64,000 bases of DNA. It comes from Nocardioides seonyuensis. GTDB taxonomy: Bacteria; Actinomycetota; Actinomycetes; Propionibacteriales; Nocardioidaceae. Positions 48,071-54,592 of the stretch are shown in pieces. Each line of letters starts with the position of its first letter. Positions within the stretch are counted from its first letter, which is position 1. The position numbers were made by a program, and so were the translations under genes. The stretch covers positions 3,658,001 through 3,722,000 of the forward strand of contig NZ_CP038436.1 of NCBI RefSeq assembly GCF_004683965.1, in the 5' to 3' direction. Below the pieces are notes generated by a model, which did no database searches, was not told the DNA's origin, and saw only the letters and a program-made list of their open reading frames with translations.

Positions 48071-48901
48071 TCAGGCTCCGGTGGCTGGGGGGTGAGACGT
48101 CATCTCGCCCACAGCGACGCACCCACCGATCTCCTCGTCCTGCACGACGTGCGCGTCAAGCCCTGCGGAGGACATGGCACCGGTCGTGAGCAGCCCCTGC
48201 GCGGGGCTGGTCTCGATGAGCAGCACTCCCCCCGGCGCGAGCCACTCCCTCGCCCCTGCAGCGATTCGGCGGTGCAGGTCGACGCCGTCCGGCCCGCCGT
48301 CCAACGTGACGGTGGGCTCGTGGTCACGGGCCTCCGGCGGCATCAGGGCGATGGCGTCGGTGGGGACGTACGGCGCGTTGGCCGCCAGCACGTCGACACG
48401 TCCCCGCAGCGACGCCGGGAGGGCGTCGTACAGGTCGCCCTGGTGGAGCTCGGCGTGCGGAGCGTTGAGTCGCGCACACTCGAGCGCCACGGCACTCAGG
48501 TCGCTCGCGTGGACCTCCCCCGCGTCCACCGTCGCCGCGACCGGAGCGACACCACAGCACAGCTCGACGAGCACGGCTGACCCACTCGCACGGGCCCTGG
48601 CGAGCTCGACGAGCAGCTGGGTACGACGACGGGGCACGAACACGCCCTGCGCCACGACGAGCCGACGACCGGCGAACGCAACCCAGCCGAGGATCGTCTC
48701 CAGGGGCTCCCCAGCGATGCGACGGCGCAGGCGCGTCTCCACCTCGGTGTCGTCGGTGGACGAGTCGAGGATGAGCCGCGCCTCGTCCTCGGCGAAGACA
48801 CATCCGGCAGCTCGGAGCCGAGCAGCGGCTTCGAGGAGGTTCAGGACTGTCCTACGTGGAAGGCGACCACGGTGGCCGACGACTCGGCGAGCCCTTCCCA
48901 C
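48071..48901 (-). CDS. HemK/PrmC-related protein N5-glutamine methyltransferase-like
   Basis: About 257-276 residues. LRAAGCVFAEDEARLIL, RIAGEPLETILGWVAFAGRRLVV and GVFVPRRRTQLLVELA are the PrmC substrate region, followed by SAM motif I VLVELCCGVAPVAA and the catalytic tetrapeptide, here NAPY (in LAANAPYVPTDAI) instead of NPPY. This is the actinobacterial PrmC-related subgroup. The start is unclear: no ATG/GTG lies between the upstream stop and the first conserved residues. A GTG at 48901 overlaps the phosphatase by 61 bases; a CTG at 48844 would give a coupled CTGA overlap. Confidence 0.82.
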   Translation of the reverse strand: MGRARRVVGHRGRLPRRTVLNLLEAAARLRAAGCVFAEDEARLILDSSTDDTEVETRLRRRIAGEPLETILGWVAFAGRRLVVAQGVFVPRRRTQLLVELARARASGSAVLVELCCGVAPVAATVDAGEVHASDLSAVALECARLNAPHAELHQGDLYDALPASLRGRVDVLAANAPYVPTDAIALMPPEARDHEPTVTLDGGPDGVDLHRRIAAGAREWLAPGGVLLIETSPAQGLLTTGAMSSAGLDAHVVQDEEIGGCVAVGEMTSHPPATGA

Positions 48902-49371
48902 TCCCCCGAGAAGGAGAACAGCGTGGCCGCCCCCGGCGGGTAGCCCATGCTCACGAGCCGGGTGATCGCGTCGTCGTCGCCGGTCCCGTCGTCGAGGAGC
49001 TCGGCCAGGTAGGCGACGGTCGGGTTGTGGCCCACCACCACCAGGGTGGCGACGTCGGAGGGGACCTCCCGGATCAGGTCGAGGGCACTCTCCGGTCCCG
49101 CGGCGTACATCGCGGCGCTGGCCCGGGGCTCGACGTCCCACCCGGCCGCCAGCGCAGCCTCACGCCACGTGGCCAGGGTGCGGACGGCGTCGGAGGCCAG
49201 CACGAGGTCTGGCACCGAGACCTGCTCGGCCAGCCAACGGCCGGCCTCGGCCGCAGACGCCCTGCCCTGTGGTGTCAGGTCACGCGCGTGGTCGCTGGCC
49301 GCAGCGTTCTCCGCCTTCGCATGTCGCATCAGCACGAGCGTGCGCGCCCGCACCGCCCCAGTCTCCTGCAT
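48841..49371 (-). CDS. SixA-like histidine phosphatase
   Basis: 176 residues: RTLVLMRHAKAENAAASDHARDLTPQG with the RHAK/RHG catalytic motif, LVLASDAVRTLATWREA, and the second catalytic His in LVVVGHNPTVAYLAELLD. This matches SixA-type small phosphohistidine phosphatases. The ATG at 49371 has GGAGG 8 bases upstream; an earlier ATG at 49407 is possible. It lies 63 bases downstream of fabI and overlaps the HemK-like gene, so it may be part of the fabG-fabI operon. Confidence 0.88.
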   Translation of the reverse strand: MQETGAVRARTLVLMRHAKAENAAASDHARDLTPQGRASAAEAGRWLAEQVSVPDLVLASDAVRTLATWREAALAAGWDVEPRASAAMYAAGPESALDLIREVPSDVATLVVVGHNPTVAYLAELLDDGTGDDDAITRLVSMGYPPGAATLFSFSGEWEGLAESSATVVAFHVGQS

Positions 49372-49434
49372 CCGCACAGCCTCCCAGCCGGACGGCCCGT
49401 CTGTCATGTCGGGTTGAAGACGGACTTGCGATGA

Positions 49435-50205
49435 TCACAGTCCCATGGCATGGAAGCCGCCGTCGACGTGCACGATCTCGCCGGTGGTAGCCGGGAAGAA
49501 GTCGCTGAGCAGCGCACACACCGCGCGCGCCGTCGGCTCGTGGTCGCTCTCGTCCCACCCGAGCGGGGCTCGGTCCTTCCAGGCCGACTCGAGGTCCTCG
49601 AAGCCGGGGATCGCCTTGGCGGCGAGCGTCTTCAGAGGTCCGGCGGACACCAGGTTGCACCGGATCCCCTCCGACCCGAGGTCGCGCGCGACGTAGCGCG
49701 AGGTGTTCTCGAGCGCCGCCTTCGCCACACCCATCCAGTCGTAGGCGGGCCAGGCTGTCGTGGCGTCGAAGGTGAGCCCCACGATCGACCCGCCGCGGCC
49801 CAGGAGCGGACGGGTGGCCACGGCGAGGGACTTCAACGAGAAGGCCGAGACCTGCACGGCCTGCGCCACGTCCTCCCAGGGGCCATCCAGGAACTTGCCC
49901 CCCAGGAGCGTCTCGGGGTTGCCGTAGGCGATCGAGTGGACCACCCCATCGAGACCGTCGACGTGCTCGCGCACCTGGTCGGCCAGGCCGGCCAGGTGTC
50001 CGTCGTCGGTCACGTCGAGCTCGAGCACGGGCGGCTCGACGGGTAGCCGCCTCGCGATCCGTCTGGTGATGCCGAGTGCTCGGCCGAAGTTGGAGATCAG
50101 GACCGTGGCGCCCTGCTCCTGGGCGACCTTCGCCGTGGCGAAGCCGATGGAGGACTCCATCGTCACGCCGGCGACGAGGATGCGCTTGCCCTCGAGAATT
50201 CCCAT
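49435..50205 (-). CDS. fabI: Enoyl-[acyl-carrier-protein] reductase (NADH), InhA type
   Basis: 256 residues. MGILEGKRILVAGVTMESSIGFATAKVAQEQGA is the InhA/FabI NADH loop, followed by VHSIAYGNPETLLGG, VGLTFDATTAWPAYDWMGVAKAALEN (catalytic Tyr-x6-Lys), and the C-terminal IVHVDGGFHAMGL. It catalyses the last reduction of fatty acid elongation in FAS II. It is the second gene after fabG with a 2-base gap, the same order as mycobacterial mabA-inhA. It is the expected target type for isoniazid- or triclosan-class inhibitors. Confidence 0.95.
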   Translation of the reverse strand: MGILEGKRILVAGVTMESSIGFATAKVAQEQGATVLISNFGRALGITRRIARRLPVEPPVLELDVTDDGHLAGLADQVREHVDGLDGVVHSIAYGNPETLLGGKFLDGPWEDVAQAVQVSAFSLKSLAVATRPLLGRGGSIVGLTFDATTAWPAYDWMGVAKAALENTSRYVARDLGSEGIRCNLVSAGPLKTLAAKAIPGFEDLESAWKDRAPLGWDESDHEPTARAVCALLSDFFPATTGEIVHVDGGFHAMGL

Positions 50206-50207
50206 CG

Positions 50208-50921
50208 TCAGTGCCCCATTCCGAGTCCGCCGTCGACCGGGATGACAGCCCCGGTGACGTATGCCGCGCCGTCGGACGCGAGCCACACGACGGCCGAGGC
50301 GACCTCGGCCGGACTTGCGTAGCGTCCCAACGGCACCTGCGCCTTGATCGTCTGCTTCTGCTCGTCGGTGAGAACGTCGGTCATGTCGGTCTCGACGAAG
50401 CCGGGCGACACGACGTTGGCCGTGATCGACCGGCTCCCGAGCTCGCGGGCCAAGGACCTGGCCAGCCCCACGAGACCGGCCTTGGACGCGGCGTAGTTGA
50501 CCTGGCCGGCGGACCCGAGCAGGCCCACGACGGAGGAGATGAGGATGATCCGCCCACGCTTGAGCCTGAGCATCCCCTTCGCCGCTCGCTTGGCCAGCCG
50601 GAACGAGCCGGTGAGGTTGGTGTCGATGACGGTGTCCCAGGCCTCCTGGGACATGCGCAGGATCAGGGTGTCGTGCGTGACGCCGGCATTGGCGACGAGG
50701 ATCTCGACCGGCCCGTGGGCCGCCTCGACCTGCGCGAAGGCGGACTCGACGGCGTCGGCGTCGGTAATGTCGCAGCGGACGTCGAGGGCTCCCTCGGGAG
50801 CGCCGCCGCTGCGCGTCGTCACCGCGACGTCGTCGCCGAGCGCGACGAACGCCTCGGCGATGGCTCGGCCGATGCCGCGGTTGCCACCGGTGACCAGGAC
50901 TGAACGAGGAGTGTGACCCAC
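50208..50921 (-). CDS. fabG: 3-oxoacyl-[acyl-carrier-protein] reductase
   Basis: 237-residue short-chain dehydrogenase: cofactor loop VLVTGGNRGIGRAIAEAF, LVANAGVTHDTLILRM, catalytic Ser in ISSVVGLLG and Tyr/Lys in VNYAASKAGLVGLARSLAREL, and the end VIPVDGGLGMGH. The order and spacing with fabI identify it as the FabG1/MabA equivalent, reducing beta-ketoacyl-ACP with NADPH. It is the first gene of the minus-strand operon; the promoter is expected between 50922 and 50963. Confidence 0.95.
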   Translation of the reverse strand: MGHTPRSVLVTGGNRGIGRAIAEAFVALGDDVAVTTRSGGAPEGALDVRCDITDADAVESAFAQVEAAHGPVEILVANAGVTHDTLILRMSQEAWDTVIDTNLTGSFRLAKRAAKGMLRLKRGRIILISSVVGLLGSAGQVNYAASKAGLVGLARSLARELGSRSITANVVSPGFVETDMTDVLTDEQKQTIKAQVPLGRYASPAEVASAVVWLASDGAAYVTGAVIPVDGGLGMGH

Positions 50922-50963
50922 CCCGCCGACGCTAGTGATTACTCCGGGGTACGCCGAAATGCC

Positions 50964-51176
50964 TCACTCGTCCTCGAGTCGGAACCCCACCTTCAGCCCG
51001 ACCTGGAAGTGCTCGACCTCGCCGTCCTTGGCGTGCCCCCTCACCTGGGTGACCTCGAACCAGTCGATGTGGCGCAGCGTCTGGCCCGCGCGCTGGATGC
51101 CGTTGCGGATGGCCTGGTCGATCCCGTCGGGCGAGGTGCCGACGATCTCGGTGACTCGGTAGGTGCGGCTGGACAT
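50964..51176 (-). CDS. Dodecin (flavin-binding small protein)
   Basis: 70 residues: RTYRVTEIVGTSPDGIDQAIRNGIQRAGQTLRHIDWFEVTQVRGH, then FQVGLKVGFRLEDE. This is the dodecin fold, a dodecameric flavin (FMN/riboflavin) storage protein; the conserved Trp in IDWFEV stacks on the flavin ring. Size and motif order match bacterial dodecins. Ribosome site CAGGAGT precedes the ATG at 51176. Divergent from DUF3099. Confidence 0.93.
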   Translation of the reverse strand: MSSRTYRVTEIVGTSPDGIDQAIRNGIQRAGQTLRHIDWFEVTQVRGHAKDGEVEHFQVGLKVGFRLEDE

Positions 51177-51256
51177 GGCGACTCCTGGGGGATGGGATCC
51201 CGGTCTCGCGCGACCGGTCGGGTGTTGCCTCGAGGGTAGCGACGTACGATTGACCC

Positions 51257-51577
51257 ATGGCCGACCGCGATGCCATCCGCATCACCAGCGCGGCCGCGAA
51301 TCGCTCCGATGACCTCGCGGCACGTCAGCGCCGCTATGCGATCTCGATGACGCTGCGCACCGTGTGCTTCATCGCGGCGGTGCTCGTGGGGCCCGGCTGG
51401 CTTCGCTGGGTCCTCATCGCCGGCGCGGTGTTCCTCCCCTACGTGGCCGTCGTGCTGGCCAACGCCGGTGACACCCGGGACGACCCCTTCGACGTGCCGG
51501 GCACCGGCGCCGCGCACGAGCTGGAGGGGCGGGAGCAGCAGGAGCTGGGCCGCACGCAGAAGGACCCCGAGCACTGA
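51257..51577 (+). CDS. DUF3099 family membrane protein
   Basis: 106 residues: basic N-terminus (IRITSAAANRSDDLAARQRRYAISM), two membrane helices (RTVCFIAAVLVGPGWLRWVLI, VFLPYVAVVLANAG), and a charged C-terminal tail (ELEGREQQELGR). Small conserved actinobacterial family DUF3099. Its usual neighbourhood with SURF1 and moaA, and the small Cys-containing protein at 51771, is kept here. Function unknown. Confidence 0.9.
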   Translation: MADRDAIRITSAAANRSDDLAARQRRYAISMTLRTVCFIAAVLVGPGWLRWVLIAGAVFLPYVAVVLANAGDTRDDPFDVPGTGAAHELEGREQQELGRTQKDPEH

Positions 51578-51610
51578 CCCACGACACTCCAACTTCACCG
51601 ATTCGTCGCG

Positions 51611-51639
51611 TTGGTTTTGCCTGTGAGTCGTGCAAGAAT
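51611..51639 (+). promoter_or_regulatory. Predicted promoter of the 6C-type RNA
   Basis: TTGGTT (51611-51616) and AAGAAT (51634-51639) with 17-base spacing. The expected start near 51646 coincides with the first base of the first hairpin, which supports an independent transcript. Confidence 0.6.
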
Positions 51640-51644
51640 CAACT

Positions 51645-51725
51645 GCGCGAGCACGGCATCCCCCGTCTGTGCTCGCCTGAGGTGCCGGATGGCTCCCCCC
51701 GTGGCTGTCCGGCACCTCCCCATCT
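51645..51725 (+). ncRNA. 6C-type small RNA
   Basis: Two adjacent perfect hairpins with C-rich loops. Hairpin 1: GCGAGCAC (51647-51654) pairs with GTGCTCGC (51669-51676), with loop GGCATCCCCCGTCT. Hairpin 2: GAGGTGCCGGA (51679-51689) pairs with TCCGGCACCTC (51708-51718), with a loop containing six C (51695-51700). This is the architecture of the actinobacterial 6C RNA, a growth- and stress-associated sRNA whose C-rich loops can bind G-rich mRNA leaders. The 3' end is not defined; it could continue toward 51750. It sits between DUF3099 and the 66-residue Cys protein gene. Confidence 0.82.
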
Positions 51726-51770
51726 CCGGCCAGGACGTCTCCTGTCGGTGCGCAGAGAGGGTGAGCGGTC

Positions 51771-51971
51771 TTGTCGCCAGAGACGATGACCTGCTCCGCC
51801 AAGGGGTGTCAGGCTGCGGCCAGGTGGCAGCTGCTGTGGAACAACCCCAAGATCCACGCTCCCGAACGGCGCAAGACCTGGCTGGCCTGCGAGGAGCACC
51901 GTGGGTCGCTCTCGGACTTCCTGGGCGCGCGAGGGTTCCTGCGCGGGACCGAGCCCGTCGAGGACGACTGA
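51771..51971 (+). CDS. Small conserved actinobacterial protein with Cys/His pattern
   Basis: 66 residues: MTCSAKGCQAAARWQLLWNNPKIHAPERRKTWLACEEHRGSLSDFL by composition, with Cys at two N-terminal positions (C-x4-C), and a C-x3-H later (ACEEH), suggesting a small zinc site. The family recurs in actinobacteria beside moaA/SURF1/DUF3099 genes; it has been labelled acetone carboxylase in some genomes, which the sequence does not support. The TTG at 51771 follows AGAGAGGG; an ATG at 51786 lacks a ribosome site. Confidence 0.78.
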   Translation: MSPETMTCSAKGCQAAARWQLLWNNPKIHAPERRKTWLACEEHRGSLSDFLGARGFLRGTEPVEDD

Positions 51972-52002
51972 GGGCGTGCCCCGGTGGCGGCTACGGCCGC
52001 CC

Positions 52003-53010
52003 TCACCCTCCGATGGCCGACATCGGCCGGTCGGGCTGCAGGAACGACTCGTCGTCGATGCCGTGGCCGGCGCGCTTGCCACGCATGGCGATGACCCAGC
52101 GCTCCGCCAGCTCGTCATCGCTCGCACCGGCCCGCATGGCCGAGCGCAGGTCCGACTCCTCGCGCGCGAACAGACAGTTGCGGACCTGTCCGTCTGCGGT
52201 GAGGCGCACGCGGTCGCAGTCGCCGCAGAACGGCCTGGTGACCGAAGCGATGATCCCGACGGTCGCCGGGCCTCCGTCGACGTCGAACAGCTCGGCAGGT
52301 GCGCTGCCACGCGGGGTGCCACTGGGAGTGAGCGCGAAGTCGGCCGAGAGGCGCTCATGGATCTCGTCCGCGGTGACCATCTCGGCACGGCTCCAGTCGT
52401 GCTGGGCGTCCAGCGGCATCTGCTCGATGAATCGCAGGTGGTAGCCGCGCTCGATCGCCCACGCCAGGAGCTCGCCGGCCTGGTCGTCGTTGACGCCGCG
52501 CAGCAGGACCGCGTTGAGCTTGAGCGGCCCGAGCCCGGCGGCGGCCGCAGCCTCCAGCCCTGCCACCACGTCAGCCAGGCGGTCGCGACGCGTGATCGTC
52601 GCGAAGGTGTCGGGGCGGATGCTGTCGATGCTGACGTTGAGGCGATCGAGGCCGGATCGGGCCAGTGCCTCGGCGGTGCGGACGAGGCCCAGGGCATTGG
52701 TCGTGAGTGCCGTCTCGACCCCGAGGGCGTGAGTGCGGCCGACGATGTCGACGAGGCCACGGCGCAGGAGCGGCTCTCCCCCGGTGAACCGCACCTCGGT
52801 GATGCCCAGCCGCTCGACCCCCACGGTGATCAGGCGCACGACCTCGTCGTCGGTGAGGGTCTGCTCGGTCGGCATCCAGTCCAGGCCCTCGGCGGGCATG
52901 CAGTAGCTGCACCGGAGGTTGCACCGGTCGGTGAGGGACACCCGCAGGTCGGTGGCCACCCTGCCGAAGCGGTCCGACAGCTGGAGCCGGGGCTGCTGGG
53001 ATGCGGTCAC
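52003..53010 (-). CDS. moaA: GTP 3',8-cyclase (molybdenum cofactor biosynthesis protein A)
   Basis: 335-residue radical SAM enzyme. N-terminal cluster CNLRCSYC (C-x3-C-x2-C), SAM-site FTGGEPLLRRG, substrate region and second 4Fe-4S cluster at CGDCDRVRLTADGQVRNCLF, and the conserved C-terminal Gly-Gly (AIGG). It converts GTP to the cyclic precursor of molybdopterin together with MoaC, which is not in the window. The GTG at 53010 gives the usual N-terminus (LSDRFGRVATDLRVSLTDRC). Divergent from the SURF1 gene. Confidence 0.95.
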   Translation of the reverse strand: MTASQQPRLQLSDRFGRVATDLRVSLTDRCNLRCSYCMPAEGLDWMPTEQTLTDDEVVRLITVGVERLGITEVRFTGGEPLLRRGLVDIVGRTHALGVETALTTNALGLVRTAEALARSGLDRLNVSIDSIRPDTFATITRRDRLADVVAGLEAAAAAGLGPLKLNAVLLRGVNDDQAGELLAWAIERGYHLRFIEQMPLDAQHDWSRAEMVTADEIHERLSADFALTPSGTPRGSAPAELFDVDGGPATVGIIASVTRPFCGDCDRVRLTADGQVRNCLFAREESDLRSAMRAGASDDELAERWVIAMRGKRAGHGIDDESFLQPDRPMSAIGG

Positions 53011-53065
53011 GCTCGCCAGTCTAGGCCGGTGCCGGGCGCATCCGCCCGACGGATAGCCTCGTGAC

Positions 53066-53878
53066 GTGCGAAGACTGCGGTTCCTGCTCACTCGACGGTG
53101 GTTGGTCTTCGCAGTCGTCGTGGTCGGCCTCGCGTGGGTCGCATGGCGCCTCGGTGAGTGGCAGTTCCACCGCCTGGAGGAGCGCCAGGACCGCAACGCC
53201 GCCATCGAGCGCAACGAGATCGCGGGCCCGGTCCCCCTGACGGACGTGATGGCCGCCGGCCGGCCACTGGCCGGGTCCGACGAGTGGCGCGTCGTCGAGG
53301 CGACCGGCACCTACGCCGTCGAGGACACGGTGGTGGTGCGCTACCGCACCCGCGACGGAGCTGCAGGGGTCGACGTCGTGGTCCCGCTCGAGCTCGACAA
53401 CGGCACGAGCGTCCTGGTCGACCGGGGCTGGTTCGCGACGGAGAACCGCGGCGCGACCCCGGACGACGTACCCGAGCCGCCGCCGGGAGAGGTGACGGTG
53501 ACGGGCTGGGCCAGGCAGGACGCCACCGGCGACAGCACCGTGGTGACCGACCAGTCCACCCGCGCGATCAGCAGCAAGCAGATCGGCGAGGCGCTCGACC
53601 GCGACCTCGTCGGAGGGTTCGTCGCGGCGTCGTCGGAGACACCCGAGGCGGAGCGCCCCCTCGAGCCGCTTGAGGCACCTGAGCTCGACGACGGCCCGCA
53701 CTTCTTCTACGGGCTGCAGTGGTGGTTCTTCGGGGCGCTGGCCGTCTTCGGCTTCTTCTACCTGTTGTACGACGAGATGCGCGGCGGGCGTGGACCCGCC
53801 GGCCGTCGGCCGCGGGAGACGTCAGAGCGTCCGCAGCAGGCCCCCGTCGACCGGGAGCATCACGCCGTTGACGAATGA
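53066..53878 (+). CDS. SURF1 family cytochrome oxidase assembly protein
   Basis: 270 residues with one helix at each end: FLLTRRWLVFAVVVVGLAWVAWRLGEWQ (N-terminal) and FFYGLQWWFFGALAVFGFFYLLYDE (C-terminal), with an extracytoplasmic beta domain between. Signature elements: GEWQFHRLEERQDRNA, VVEATGTYAVEDTVVVRYR, VLVDRGWF, and the closing YGLQWWFFG. SURF1 assists haem a insertion into cytochrome c oxidase. GTG at 53066. The C-terminal tail is encoded over the 57-base overlap with the convergent SDR gene. Confidence 0.93.
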   Translation: MRRLRFLLTRRWLVFAVVVVGLAWVAWRLGEWQFHRLEERQDRNAAIERNEIAGPVPLTDVMAAGRPLAGSDEWRVVEATGTYAVEDTVVVRYRTRDGAAGVDVVVPLELDNGTSVLVDRGWFATENRGATPDDVPEPPPGEVTVTGWARQDATGDSTVVTDQSTRAISSKQIGEALDRDLVGGFVAASSETPEAERPLEPLEAPELDDGPHFFYGLQWWFFGALAVFGFFYLLYDEMRGGRGPAGRRPRETSERPQQAPVDREHHAVDE

Positions 53879-54592
53879 GGCTGCCGGCGACAGCAGGAAC
53901 GCCGCCGCCCGGCCGAACTCCTCGGGCTCCCCGTAGCGACCCAGGGGGATCTGGGACTCCGCCGCGGCCCGTGCCGCGGCGGCGTCGCCCGTCGAGGCGT
54001 CGAGCTCGGTGACCCGCTCGGTGCTGATGCGACCGGGCATGAGGCCGTTGACCCTCACGCCTCGCGGGCCGAGCTCGTCGCTGAGCGTCTTCGCCACCAT
54101 CGCCAGACCGGGCCGGAGTCCGTTGGAGATCGCCATCTCCGGCAGGGGCGACCGGACGCTGGAGGAGAGGACGAGGGCCAACGAGCCGCCGGACGGCAGG
54201 GCCGTGCCGATGTCACGGGAGAGGCGGATCGCACCGAGGAACACCGCCTCGAACGAGGCTGTCCACTGCTCGTCGGTGATCTCGGTGACCGGCCCCTTCG
54301 GGGGCCCGCCCACGCTGATGAGTGCGCCGTCGACGCGACCCCAGGCCTGCTCGGCCGCCTTGAGCAACCGCGAGGGGGTGCGTGCGTCCGCGTTGTCCGC
54401 CTCCACCGCGACGGCGGTGTTGCCGCCACTGCCCTCCGACAGCTCGGCGACGGCGGCGTCGAGCGACTTCCGCGACCGCCCGGAGATCACCACCCGGGCG
54501 CCCTCCGCGACGAGTGCGTCGGCCGTCGCGCGGCCGAGTCCTCGCGCACCGCCGGTCACGATGAAGACGCGCTCTGCTAGGTCGAGGTCCAC
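53822..54592 (-). CDS. SDR family oxidoreductase with non-canonical active site
   Basis: 256 residues. The Rossmann loop FIVTGGARGLGRATADALVAEGA, VISGRSRKS and SVGGPPKGPVTEI indicate an SDR, as does LPVDGGLLRTL at the end. The usual catalytic Y-x3-K is absent: the segment after the Ser motif reads SPLPEMAISNGLRPGLAMVAKTLSDEL, with Asn and Arg where Tyr and Lys are expected. A similar S-N-x-x-R arrangement occurs in a subset of SDRs. The reaction is therefore uncertain. The start (ATG 54592) overlaps the frameshifted tail of the ABC exporter. Confidence 0.85.
   Translation of the reverse strand: MDLDLAERVFIVTGGARGLGRATADALVAEGARVVISGRSRKSLDAAVAELSEGSGGNTAVAVEADNADARTPSRLLKAAEQAWGRVDGALISVGGPPKGPVTEITDEQWTASFEAVFLGAIRLSRDIGTALPSGGSLALVLSSSVRSPLPEMAISNGLRPGLAMVAKTLSDELGPRGVRVNGLMPGRISTERVTELDASTGDAAAARAAAESQIPLGRYGEPEEFGRAAAFLLSPAASFVNGVMLPVDGGLLRTL

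Noticed and set aside
48071..49141. Methyltransferase start far upstream at 49141
   Set aside because: Residues before about 48900 are antisense-like and low-complexity Arg/Gly; the family starts near LRAAGCVFAEDEA.
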